A DNA stretch of 30,572 nt from positions 1 to 30,572 of the IMG/VR virus record IMGVR_UViG_3300025127_000156; one strand, given 5' to 3'. The first letter of the stretch is position 1, and the number at the start of each line of letters is the position of its first letter. This document shows positions 1 through 7,580 of this stretch, in pieces. The notes below the pieces were generated by a model that saw only the letters and a list, made by a program, of their open reading frames with translations, did no database searches and had not been told where the DNA came from. This DNA is from a virus. The translations under genes and the position numbers were made by a program.

Positions 1-443
1 TATCACCGGCAAGCATAGCGTGTGTTCCCGTAAATGTTATTGTGTTTTTATTTGCTAAACAAGGGTCGGGATACCCACTTCCGGGATTACCACTTGTATG
101 TGATTGCCAATCTACTGTTACCCCATTGATATTCATAAAAACATCAACCCAAGTGTTTGTAATGTTTACAATCCTTAGTGTAATTACATAACTTAATGTA
201 CAATCATTAGGTGCAGTATATGTGGATGTTGTTTCATTGTAATCGTTATTAGGGTCTCCCGTTTTTATTGTCGTTGGTACTGCAATTGCTGTACCGGGTG
301 TTGTTCCTAAATGATACCCACTTACGGGATTATCACAACCACAAGAATAGGGACCGGTAGGTGTGTTTCTTGACCTTATTTCTTGGTCGGGTATTGTTTC
401 ACCAAAATTCCTTTTTGTTGTAGTATCCATATACAAATTTGCA
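1..443. repeat. Left copy of the 443-bp terminal overlap
   Basis: Bases 1-443 match 30130-30572 at a constant offset of 30,129 with five single-base differences (positions 128, 200, 239, 293 and 326) and no indels. The reading frame of the tail gene continues through the join, so this is best read as contig-end overlap of a circular or circularly permuted genome. A genuine direct terminal repeat is possible but would place both copies inside one gene. All five differences fall in third codon positions and are synonymous. Confidence 0.95.
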
Positions 444-1120
444 AATTCTGATGAATTTAGATACCCATTAAAAATTACATTAAATCCGGCAAACTCAAAT
501 ATCTTTTGTAGTATTCTTTTTAATCGCAAAGACAATACAAAATTTACTCTTGGATTTAAAGGTATATTTCCATTTGTATCCAACTCCATTGTACCGTCAT
601 TAATTATTTGATAAACATAATCAACTTGTTGTGGTGGATTTATACCATCAAAAAATAATTGTTTCCAACTATTTGTAACATTTTCATATGTAAATGCGTG
701 TGCAAATTCTGTATAATCTAATTGGTTGAGTGTAGCATCTCCTAAACTGTCTAATAAATTTGCTACTTGATTAAATATAACAACATCATAAGATATTTCT
801 GTTTGTTTCTCTAGTGTACCAAGTAATCGCATAAATCCCTCAATAACCCTTATACCATCAACTTCCATATATACATCTACTTTTTTATATGGATTAAATG
901 ATAGGTTATATCTATCCAAGTCATAAAAATGCTCAAAAAATCTATTGTTATTTGTGGTTGCCGGTAGTTTAAATGATTTGGAATAACTAGCGTTTTTATT
1001 TTTCAAACTCCTAATTTCATCAATTTGGAATGTCAATCCTATGTTTTCATTCCCGTAGGTATCCAATCTTGAATATTGTTGCCTACCATTACTACCTCTT
1101 GACGCAAATAATTCTATCAT
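1..1120 (-). CDS. Tail hub/baseplate-like protein, 5' part (continues at 30130)
   Basis: ATG at 1120 opens a frame that reaches base 1 without a stop and, through the terminal overlap, continues to the stop at 29087. The joined protein is 720 aa, of which codons 1-373 are here. The first ~225 residues (start MIELFASRGS, then SYSKSFKLPATTNNNRFFEH) resemble the N-terminal domain of tail-tip proteins of Bacteroidetes phages. From about residue 250 a cysteine-containing, Thr/Asn/Gly-rich beta-type segment begins that looks inserted. The start overlaps the stop of the 526-aa gene upstream as ATGA, typical of translational coupling. Role inferred: a structural protein at the tail tip next to the receptor-binding candidate. 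The part played by each domain is not established from sequence. Confidence 0.85.
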   Translation of the reverse strand, partial: MIELFASRGSNGRQQYSRLDTYGNENIGLTFQIDEIRSLKNKNASYSKSFKLPATTNNNRFFEHFYDLDRYNLSFNPYKKVDVYMEVDGIRVIEGFMRLLGTLEKQTEISYDVVIFNQVANLLDSLGDATLNQLDYTEFAHAFTYENVTNSWKQLFFDGINPPQQVDYVYQIINDGTMELDTNGNIPLNPRVNFVLSLRLKRILQKIFEFAGFNVIFNGYLNSSEFANLYMDTTTKRNFGETIPDQEIRSRNTPTGPYSCGCDNPVSGYHLGTTPGTAIAVPTTIKTGDPNNDYNETTSTYTAPNDCTLSYVITLRIVNITNTWVDVFMNINGVTVDWQSHTSGNPGSGYPDPCLANKNTITFTGTHAMLAGD

Positions 1121-2697
1121 AATCTTTGTATTCTAGTTTCGTGTCCTTGTTGTATTTGTACAACATACTGTATCAGTTTATCATTTGCTTTTGTCTGTTT
1201 TATATAATCTTTTTCAGTAACAACAACCGGTATCCATCTTGCAGCATTTTGTCCTTGTGCTGTATATCTTGGTTGATACATATATACATCGGGACTTGTA
1301 AAAAGTTCTTCCATATGAATTGCATCATCTTCTGTAATAAAATCAGAATTTGCTTCAAATACATTTATTGCATTTACATTATATGTTTTTGTACCACCCT
1401 CGTATGCACCATAATCCCATAAATTACAAGGATTATCCTTAAATGTTCTTATATTTTTGCTTCCGTAAAATTGCTTAAAATTACTACGAGTGATATTAGT
1501 AGATTTTTGACTTTTTTTAGTGAAATTATAGTAATCCCACGCACCCATTCTATTTAAATATGCAAGACGAATAGTTTCAAAACCTTTACAATCATTTTTA
1601 TCAATTTCAAAATTGTAATATGCACTTATTCTTGTTGCACCGGCATTGGTTGCATATACTCTATAAGTAGCAACATCACCCCATTGACTTGTACTGACGG
1701 GGTTACCATTTGTTTGTCGCCAACCTAGATTTGCATTTACTGTACTATTTATCATATTTTGAGGACCAACTCCTACATATAATATTGATTTGTCTTCTTT
1801 TCTCAAGTCATAAGGATTAATTGCACAATCTGATAAATCCGGACAATACGAACCACCATTATCATCAAAATTTCTTACCCTTGCTTGCCATATTACTGAA
1901 CCGTTATCACTTAATGCATCTGCATATATATAATATGCACAACTTCTTTCACAAGGTTCTTGTGCTAATTGATTTGGTATAAATGTATCATCGTGTGCGT
2001 GTTCCATTGGTAAATCTTGGCCACCTTTTCCACTTTTACAAAATGTACCATTAATAAATGCTAAAGTATGGTAATCGCTCAATCTTACTTTTCTGTTATA
2101 TGATGGTTGTGTAAATGTTAAAAATTTTCTTGCATTATTTTCCAATAAAAAAGGAGTGATATTGAATGTATCCAATCCTTGATGTTGTTCTGTTGCATTA
2201 AAATAATAGTAACAATTTACAAGACAACCATTTTTGGATGGTGTTGGGTTTGACATAACCTCACCATAAAATGTTCCATTTTCAATAAAAAAAGATGCAC
2301 CTACCCTAAATGATACTTTAATCATATTGTTACTATTACGAGCAAAATTATCTATAAAATGTATAGCGTGCCTTTTTTGTCTCATACCGAGATATTGTCT
2401 TGTACTTTGTGGAAAATCTGTTCCACCTATTGTTTCACCATAACCACTATTATCTGTTCGTGTATGGTCTTGTAATATCTGCTCAATTCTAAATACACCG
2501 GTAGGTGATTGTAGTTTTGCTCTGACAACATCATCTATTAATATCTCTAGATGATATTTAAAATCAAACACTTGGTCTGCTATGTCTGCAATTATTGCTT
2601 TTCCCGTCATAACAAATACGCAATCTTTATATGACGCATTAATCAGTCTGTTTTCGTCCTCTGTATTCGTTAATGTTAAATATTGTTCTAATGCCAT
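1117..2697 (-). CDS. Structural (tail-region) protein, 526 aa
   Basis: A 526-aa protein beginning MALEQYLTLTNTEDENRLIN. It is rich in Asn, Thr, Tyr and aromatic residues with short beta-type stretches, the composition of a virion structural protein, and has no signal peptide or membrane segment. It sits between the HK97-gp10-like gene and the 720-aa hub gene, with a TAATG overlap upstream and ATGA downstream, so it belongs to the same coupled tail unit. Several cysteines (for example in QEPCERSCAYY, and in YCPDLSDC, roughly mid-protein) could form a local metal site. I do not recognise a defined Pfam family. The position suggests a tail-tip, distal-tail or adaptor component. Confidence 0.8.
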   Translation of the reverse strand: MALEQYLTLTNTEDENRLINASYKDCVFVMTGKAIIADIADQVFDFKYHLEILIDDVVRAKLQSPTGVFRIEQILQDHTRTDNSGYGETIGGTDFPQSTRQYLGMRQKRHAIHFIDNFARNSNNMIKVSFRVGASFFIENGTFYGEVMSNPTPSKNGCLVNCYYYFNATEQHQGLDTFNITPFLLENNARKFLTFTQPSYNRKVRLSDYHTLAFINGTFCKSGKGGQDLPMEHAHDDTFIPNQLAQEPCERSCAYYIYADALSDNGSVIWQARVRNFDDNGGSYCPDLSDCAINPYDLRKEDKSILYVGVGPQNMINSTVNANLGWRQTNGNPVSTSQWGDVATYRVYATNAGATRISAYYNFEIDKNDCKGFETIRLAYLNRMGAWDYYNFTKKSQKSTNITRSNFKQFYGSKNIRTFKDNPCNLWDYGAYEGGTKTYNVNAINVFEANSDFITEDDAIHMEELFTSPDVYMYQPRYTAQGQNAARWIPVVVTEKDYIKQTKANDKLIQYVVQIQQGHETRIQRL

Positions 2698-3218
2698 TAT
2701 TGATAATCTTTTAGTGCAAATTTCATAAATGCTGATATGTCTTTTGCGTATGCTTTTCTAATTTCCGGTGGCAATTGTTTTGTTTCGTATCTGAATGCAT
2801 TACTAAAAAATCTTGTTGCCCTACGACCATACAAAGCAATACTTCTGCCTATAAGATAAGATAGTGTTTTATGTTTTATAAATCTACCTTTTTTATCTCT
2901 ACCTTGTATTCCTTTTCTTTTTACCCACGCTTCAATCACTCCCTTTTTTATATTTTTTCCTTTGTATCGGAATGGACTTTTATATGCTTTACGACCACTT
3001 TTGCTACCCTTAACTCCTTTATCTACAAATTTCCAATAGTATGGTCCCGTAAAATCCAATTCCAATGCACCACTAGGATATACATTTACATCATAGGTTA
3101 ATTTTCTTGCAAGTGTTCCGGTATCTACACCATCTTGTTTTGCAAGATTATTTACTGCCCGTTGTACTACCTTTTTAGCAAAGGCATCCAATACCTTTTC
3201 TATATTCCTAGTTTGCAT
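2697..3218 (-). CDS. HK97 gp10-like neck/tail-completion protein
   Basis: A 173-aa, strongly basic protein. Residues 30-70 carry the pattern GVDTGTLARKLTYDV followed by LDFTGPYYWKFVDKGVKG. This resembles the HK97 gp10 family, in which a small alpha/beta protein joins head to tail and carries a G-x-Y-x-x-x-x-(D/E)-x-G motif. The middle (residues 75-115) is Lys/Arg-rich (SKSGRKAYK, KGKNIKKG, KGIQGRDKKG), consistent with a face near DNA. It sits 3 bp after the 150-aa structural gene and overlaps the 526-aa gene as TAATG. Family assignment is by motif only. Confidence 0.75.
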   Translation of the reverse strand: MQTRNIEKVLDAFAKKVVQRAVNNLAKQDGVDTGTLARKLTYDVNVYPSGALELDFTGPYYWKFVDKGVKGSKSGRKAYKSPFRYKGKNIKKGVIEAWVKRKGIQGRDKKGRFIKHKTLSYLIGRSIALYGRRATRFFSNAFRYETKQLPPEIRKAYAKDISAFMKFALKDYQ

Positions 3219-3221
3219 ATT

Positions 3222-3674
3222 TTATTCCTCTGGTGGTGTATCACCGGAATCATTTAGTGCTATTACATAACCAATATCTGTTCCGGCTGTTGCATTTACA
3301 GTTATTTCTGTTATTGTTCCACCACCTTGTAGCATACTTGTAAAAACAAGGCTACCACCCGGTGCTAAACTTTGTGCCATACTTAATTTACCACCTACTG
3401 CTGTTGATAGTGTAGCTGTGTTTGCTGCATCAAGGTTTGTTAATCTTACATATTTTACTCTATCAACTTGATATTCTGTATTCCTAGCAGATGCACCCGT
3501 TGCAGAAAATTGTAGTATTATATTTGGTCCCGATGTTACCCTAAAAACATTACTGACATAATTTGCTACTTCCGGTATGACTAAACTAGATACAGTATCA
3601 TATGTTGTACCATTCAAGGTAATTTTTTCAGATATATCTACTGTTAATGTTTGTGTTACTACTGATGTTGCCAT
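3222..3674 (-). CDS. Small beta-rich structural protein, 150 aa
   Basis: A 150-aa protein of almost pure beta character: alternating Thr/Val/Ser strands, many Gly and Ala, few charged residues, and an acidic end (GDTPPEE). It has no signal peptide or membrane segment. It lies between the 163-aa neck/tail protein and the gp10-like protein. Candidates are a decoration protein, a tail tube-like protein or a small fibre, and the sequence does not decide between them. I do not recognise the family. Spacing to neighbours is short (20 bp upstream, 3 bp downstream), so it is co-transcribed with them. Confidence 0.75.
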   Translation of the reverse strand: MATSVVTQTLTVDISEKITLNGTTYDTVSSLVIPEVANYVSNVFRVTSGPNIILQFSATGASARNTEYQVDRVKYVRLTNLDAANTATLSTAVGGKLSMAQSLAPGGSLVFTSMLQGGGTITEITVNATAGTDIGYVIALNDSGDTPPEE

Positions 3675-3694
3675 TTTATTTAATTTTTATTTAT

Positions 3695-4186
3695 TTACAT
3701 TGTATCCAAATCACAAGCAGAATAATTGAATGATACTCTTATACTAATATCTGCAACCCAACCACTAACATCATTGTCAAATCTTTCTGTGAATGGTTGA
3801 CAAACTATTCCTTCTTGTAATCTATAATCGTTTTCAAAATCTATATTTACATTTGGTACATTACCATTTTTTAATTTTGAAACAATATCTCCTATTGTTT
3901 GTAATGTATCACTCAATACATCATTTTCATTTCCTTCGTCTTTGCTAACCAAATCCATTATGTAAAATTTAAAGTCATATTGCAATTCATTATTTAAATA
4001 TTGTGCATTCTCTATACTTAAATGACCTACTACATAATCCCTTTCCCTAGTTTCTATTTCCCATATATCACCAAAACTAAATGACATAATACCACTATTT
4101 TCGGTACATATATCTTCAAATAAATCAATTAGATTTTTAAGTGTTGCATTTTTATAATAATCCCCGTGTTCGTTTAATATTGGCAT
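3695..4186 (-). CDS. Neck/tail-completion-like protein, 163 aa
   Basis: A 163-aa alpha/beta protein beginning MPILNEHGDYYKNATLKNLI. Residues 75-125 contain the central helix SDTLQTIGDIVSKLKNGN and a following strand, and the end reads DVSGWVADISIRVSFNYSAC. This layout (N-terminal helix, beta-sheet with FKFYIMDLV, helix, final strand) resembles tail-completion or tail-terminator proteins of Bacteroidetes phages. It begins 3 bases after the end of the GT frameshift extension, directly downstream of the tail chaperone, which supports a tail-assembly role. The assignment rests on architecture and context, not on a certain family match. Confidence 0.65.
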   Translation of the reverse strand: MPILNEHGDYYKNATLKNLIDLFEDICTENSGIMSFSFGDIWEIETRERDYVVGHLSIENAQYLNNELQYDFKFYIMDLVSKDEGNENDVLSDTLQTIGDIVSKLKNGNVPNVNIDFENDYRLQEGIVCQPFTERFDNDVSGWVADISIRVSFNYSACDLDTM

Positions 4187-4188
4187 AA

Positions 4189-4976
4189 TTAATTTCTGTT
4201 TTTCATTGATTCATAATCTTTAGAGTAACATAAAAAAGTAAAACATTCCTCTGCTGTCATTTTTAAAATTTGATTTTGTTTTGTTATATCCCCGTTGCTC
4301 ATATTATATATTACTCCGTACCAACCCCATTTGCTTGCAAAGTCGTTTTGGTTTGCAAGTCGCCTTTCGTTTTCATCATCTTTTTTTGTTCTTTGCTCAA
4401 ATATAATTGCATAACGCTCTGATACTCCTTTCCTATAGTTAAAAAAAAATTGGCCGCCCCATTTGTTGTAGCCATACTTAATTTATCCCTAAACATCTGT
4501 GCCCTTTCAAAACATTCATCACTATTATATCCCTCGATAGCATATTTGGAATTTTTCTTGCCATATTTTGACTTTGTTATTGGTCTGTACAATATGGCCA
4601 TTATGTAGTGCATATTTTTCCATATATCCTCTAAATAGTTATCCAAATCCACAAACTCACCAAATGTTATATCTTTTAAGTTTGGGTGGAAACCATAATC
4701 AACACCATCAATATTTATTATTGTATTTAATGTAGTGTTCATTTTTTTACTTGACAATGTTTGTAATTGTACTTTAATTTTGTCAATATCTGTTTTCCTT
4801 ATTTGTTTTACAGTATCAATTGGTAATTTGGTAAATGCACTTATTGCATACAAATCAATCAAATGTTCATCATTTATGTCTTTTGTATTTTTCATAAAAT
4901 CTTGATACATTCCAAGTCCTACTTCATTCCATTTTTCGGGTATTCTATATTCCTTGTCTTTAACTGTTAATAACAT
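4189..4976 (-). CDS. Tail assembly chaperone GT fusion by -1 frameshift (262 aa)
   Basis: This is the predicted long product of the tail chaperone gene. Ribosomes read codons 1-199 of the 221-aa gene to the heptamer A_AAA_AAG (4386-4380, in register as CAA AAA AAG), slip back one base and continue in the -1 frame. That frame is open for 63 more codons to TAA at 4191-4189, giving 262 aa. The extension contains FASKWGWYGVIYNMSNGDI and then KMTAEECFTFLCYSKD, which recalls the T domains of phage tail chaperones (WGWYG followed by a short helical ECxTFL segment). In lambda and many siphophages G and GT escort the tape measure protein during tail assembly. The T part also has its own ATG at 4302 (37 aa) as an alternative way to make it. 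The frameshift is inferred from sequence, not measured. Confidence 0.8.
4311..4976 (-). CDS. Tail assembly chaperone G-like protein
   Basis: The zero-frame product is 221 aa. It is a mainly helical, soluble protein (start MLLTVKDKEYRIPEKWNEV) with the segment HPNLKDITFGEFVDLDNYL near residue 100 and a long C-terminal helix. It ends 22 residues after the slippery site (last residues ANGVGTE). It has no catalytic motif. Known role of the class: the short G product is made in excess over GT, and both bind the tape measure protein. Here it is the first gene after the terminase and follows a candidate late promoter (4996-5014). Canonically it would sit just before the tape measure gene; here the 163-, 150-, 173-, 526-, 720- and 418-aa genes, plus a small 43-aa ORF, lie in between. 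Confidence 0.75.
   Translation of the reverse strand: MLLTVKDKEYRIPEKWNEVGLGMYQDFMKNTKDINDEHLIDLYAISAFTKLPIDTVKQIRKTDIDKIKVQLQTLSSKKMNTTLNTIINIDGVDYGFHPNLKDITFGEFVDLDNYLEDIWKNMHYIMAILYRPITKSKYGKKNSKYAIEGYNSDECFERAQMFRDKLSMATTNGAANFFLTIGKEYQSVMQLYLSKEQKKMMKTKGDLQTKTTLQANGVGTE
4334..4386 (-). promoter_or_regulatory. Programmed -1 frameshift signal: A_AAA_AAG plus hairpin
   Basis: The slippery heptamer A_AAA_AAG occupies 4386-4380 in the correct register (CAA AAA AAG). A perfect 8-bp inverted repeat follows: CTTGCAAA (4359-4352), a 10-nt loop, and TTTGCAAG (4341-4334). The 20-nt gap between slippery site and stem is longer than the usual 5-9 nt, so the hairpin may be only partly stimulatory, or A_AAA_AAG may slip without help, as this heptamer is known to do efficiently in bacteria. 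Confidence 0.75.
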
Positions 4977-4995
4977 AATTCAATTTGGTTTTCAT

Positions 4996-5014
4996 TAGTA
5001 AATATAAATTTTAT
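4996..5014 (-). promoter_or_regulatory. Candidate late promoter of the tail operon
   Basis: The minus-strand sequence ATAAAATTTATATTTACTA occurs here, about 20 bp before the chaperone start, and recurs exactly (19 of 19) at 21682-21700 before the portal unit. It contains TATATTTA, close to the Bacteroidetes -7 box TAnnTTTG, but no clear TTG at the -33 spacing. The lack of a -33 box and the shared extended sequence suggest a separate, perhaps phage-factor-dependent, late class. Confidence 0.55.
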
Positions 5015-5041
5015 ACATTTGGTGCGTATTTGTTAGGCATT

Positions 5042-5092
5042 AAGAGGGGTGGTTGGTTTTAATCATAATACTTGTTTCCCAATCCCCCTCTT
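5042..5092 (-). terminator. Stem-loop after terL (weak terminator or processing site)
   Basis: AAGAGGGG pairs with CCCCTCTT (plus-strand arms 5042-5049 and 5085-5092), extended by a second TTGG/CCAA stem after a small internal loop, around a ~22-nt apical loop. It starts 6 bp after the terL stop. On the minus strand no U-run follows, so it is not a textbook intrinsic terminator. It may be an RNA stabilising or processing element separating the terminase transcript from the tail operon. Confidence 0.45.
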
Positions 5093-5097
5093 TCCTT

Positions 5098-6411
5098 TTA
5101 TTGCACATAATACTTTCCAACATTCGGTCTCAACTCATAATACATTCGCATCATTATCGCATCACTAAAATCCGGTGAACGACCAATAATTGCTTTGACT
5201 TTTTCCTTTGGCAGTATTGCTAACTTACTATCTTTATCAATTTTATCCCTACGGACTTGTTCTAGTTCTTTTAAGACACTTTCTTTTATTTTAGGATTGT
5301 TACTATTAATGAACATATTTCCTGCGTTTATACACTCTGCTAATTTATAGTAACATTGTGTTTTTAAATTTACATAATTCTCATTATTAATAACCTTTCC
5401 ATTGTTTTTAAATCCTCTACACTTTAAAATGTCTGTAACACCACCACCAATTCCATCATCATCTACGATTATGTTTGATAATCTTACATTTTGTGTTCTC
5501 TGTATGTCTTTTATTATATTACTTGCTTCCACAATAGTATTTGTATCTAATACCCTTATTTGTTCTGCTCGTAATCCATTCCAATATATAATAACTGTTT
5601 TGTCCTTACCAAATCTTGCTACATCACAACTAATATATTTTTCCCCACCATTCAAGTCTTGATTATCAAATAAATTTAGTATTGCATTGTATTCGATTAA
5701 TTTATCCTCACTATCGTCATATTCCCAATTTCCAAATAACAACCTTTGTTTACTTATTTCATCAAGTTTCTGTAATTGGTCCTCATAGTGCCTACTGATG
5801 TGTATGTTATCACTCGCTAATGATTGTATGAATTTACGATATTCTTTTAACTCATTATTTTTATTAGGCAAATAAAATTCATTGTACACCCAATTTTTTG
5901 CCGGGTTACAACTCATAAATAATTTTGGTATTAGATTATTCTCGTCAAGTTTATATCTTAACCTAGATGACAGTATTGTTTTGGCTTTATGTGTTATTTG
6001 GTTACACTCATCAACAAAGGCATATGTTAATTCAAGTGAACCTAAACTATCGTAATTAGGGTCTGCAGGATAATGAAATAAATCTTTTAACATTATTTCA
6101 CTACCATTATAGAATTTAATTATGTTGCTACCTGCGTTAAATGTAAAATCCTTTCCACTAACAAGTTTCCATTCTTTACATATTTCAAAGAAAGTATTTA
6201 ATGTTGTTTTTTTTAGATTGTCAAGTTTACTTCTACCAATTAGGCATCTTATTCCTTTGTATTTTATACAAGAATAAATAATCCAAGCACAACCCAAATA
6301 GGATTTACCACCACCGGCACCACCACCGAATAATAATTCAGTTGTTGTGTTATCCAACAAGTATCTAAATGCTTTACTTTGTTTTGGTGTGAATTCACTT
6401 TCAATCCTCAT
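5098..6411 (-). CDS. terL: Terminase large subunit
   Basis: A 437-aa DNA-packaging motor protein with an N-terminal ATPase and a C-terminal RNase-H-like nuclease. Walker A is LLFGGGAGGGKS (residues ~27-38), Walker B is LTYAFVDE (~130), and the coupling motif is MSCNPA (~167). The nuclease acidic residues are visible in CDVARFGKDKT (~258), in IIVDDDGIGGG (~315) and in the C-terminal SPDFSDAIMM (~413). Length and order match full TerL proteins, so it appears complete. It overlaps the small subunit gene by 11 bp. The packaging mechanism (cos or pac) cannot be deduced here; circular permutation of the contig is compatible with headful packaging. Confidence 0.95.
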   Translation of the reverse strand: MRIESEFTPKQSKAFRYLLDNTTTELLFGGGAGGGKSYLGCAWIIYSCIKYKGIRCLIGRSKLDNLKKTTLNTFFEICKEWKLVSGKDFTFNAGSNIIKFYNGSEIMLKDLFHYPADPNYDSLGSLELTYAFVDECNQITHKAKTILSSRLRYKLDENNLIPKLFMSCNPAKNWVYNEFYLPNKNNELKEYRKFIQSLASDNIHISRHYEDQLQKLDEISKQRLLFGNWEYDDSEDKLIEYNAILNLFDNQDLNGGEKYISCDVARFGKDKTVIIYWNGLRAEQIRVLDTNTIVEASNIIKDIQRTQNVRLSNIIVDDDGIGGGVTDILKCRGFKNNGKVINNENYVNLKTQCYYKLAECINAGNMFINSNNPKIKESVLKELEQVRRDKIDKDSKLAILPKEKVKAIIGRSPDFSDAIMMRMYYELRPNVGKYYVQ

Positions 6412-6739
6412 CAGTTAATTTGATATTGATTTGTATAGGTTCCTCGCCACTTGTTAAATCAATCCTCTGTTGTTCATTCCAACCTAATTTTGTTTTTGCC
6501 GCGTGTATTACAACGCTTGGTATTTTATCGCTAACACATTCATAATACTTGCTCATAATAAAATCCTTTGCAAGTAATTCCATATCCTTTACTTGTTCTG
6601 CAAACACCTCATCTTCTTTTAACCATTTATAGTATGTACTTCTAGGAATGTTTGCACTTTTACAAGCAGTTGTTACAACTCCTAAACTATTTTCTAATGC
6701 TTTTAGCATATTATCCTTATTGTGTCTACTTTTGTCCAC
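6401..6739 (-). CDS. terS: Terminase small subunit
   Basis: A 112-aa protein directly before and overlapping terL. Residues 8-45 form a helix-turn-helix (LENSLGVVTTACKSANIPRSTYYKWLKED) of the kind that recognises the packaging site. Residues 50-95 are helical (oligomerisation) and include HAAKTKLGWNE, a segment often seen in small terminases. The tail (SGEEPIQINIKLTDED) is likely the TerL-contacting end. The start overlaps the end of the epimerase gene by 14 bp. Identification relies on HTH plus position and is strong in this context. Confidence 0.85.
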   Translation of the reverse strand: MDKSRHNKDNMLKALENSLGVVTTACKSANIPRSTYYKWLKEDEVFAEQVKDMELLAKDFIMSKYYECVSDKIPSVVIHAAKTKLGWNEQQRIDLTSGEEPIQINIKLTDED

Positions 6740-7580
6740 TTTTTATTTTTTTTATCCAATCCTCTAATGTGTATTTTGGTTTCCATTTCAATAGTTTTTT
6801 ACTATCATTTTTAGGCAATATAGCATATTCTCTCTCCCCTCGTGGTTGTGCAATATATGTTCTTGTCCATTTAAACATATCTGCAATATCATTTATAGAA
6901 TATTCTTGCTCTGAACTTAAATACCATTCTGAATTGTGTTTCTGTTTCTCTACTTTTAATATCCCGTCAATTAAATCTTTTATATATGTAAATTGTCTTG
7001 TTTGTTTTCCGTTGCCATATATTGTTAATGGTATATTGTTTTTGTATTGTTCCTCAAATTTACCAATAACTGTTGCATAATCTCCTTTACATATTTGGTT
7101 TTCACCATATACATTATAGAAATAACATATTTGATAGTTTATGTCATACCATTCTCCATAATTCTTAATCAGTTCTACCATTTTACTTTTTACCCAACTA
7201 TATGGACTTAGGTTTTCATTGTTTCCAAATTTACTACTTGAAGCACTATAAATTAATTTTGCATCATTTTTCCTACAATGCTCTATAACACTAGTTGTTC
7301 CCATTAAATTATATTGGAATAACTTTTCTATGTCTTTAAATGAAGGTACAACCCTACTATATTCTCCGAAATGATAAACAATATCAAATGCATCGTAATT
7401 ATCAATATCCCAAGTATTGCCATCATAATATGTAACACCATCTATATGATTTTCCTTTTTACCGGTAAAATAATTGTCCAACGAATATATATCGTGTTGA
7501 GCATATTTTATATTTGTTGTTAATGCTCGTAATAAATTGCTTCCGATAAATCCTGCACCACCCGTTACTAATATCCTCAT
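6726..7580 (-). CDS. NAD-dependent nucleotide-sugar epimerase/dehydratase
   Basis: A 284-aa extended short-chain dehydrogenase. The N-terminus has the Rossmann motif TGGAGFIGS (residues 6-14), an acidic residue ending the second strand (SLDNY) and the catalytic YxxxK as SPYSWVKSKM (~127-136), preceded by the Ser-rich SASSSKFG. The C-terminal part carries YNVYGENQ and GNGKQTRQFTYIKDLIDGI, typical of UDP-glucose 4-epimerase/dTDP-glucose dehydratase relatives. It should interconvert or modify a nucleotide sugar; the exact substrate is unknown. It overlaps the glycosyltransferase gene upstream as ATGA, so it probably supplies or tailors the sugar donor for the two adjacent transferases. Confidence 0.85.
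   Translation of the reverse strand: MRILVTGGAGFIGSNLLRALTTNIKYAQHDIYSLDNYFTGKKENHIDGVTYYDGNTWDIDNYDAFDIVYHFGEYSRVVPSFKDIEKLFQYNLMGTTSVIEHCRKNDAKLIYSASSSKFGNNENLSPYSWVKSKMVELIKNYGEWYDINYQICYFYNVYGENQICKGDYATVIGKFEEQYKNNIPLTIYGNGKQTRQFTYIKDLIDGILKVEKQKHNSEWYLSSEQEYSINDIADMFKWTRTYIAQPRGEREYAILPKNDSKKLLKWKPKYTLEDWIKKIKSGQK

Noticed and set aside
6401-6739. Transcription regulator instead of small terminase
   Set aside because: The HTH alone would allow it, but the overlap with terL, length and C-terminal pattern favour the small terminase.
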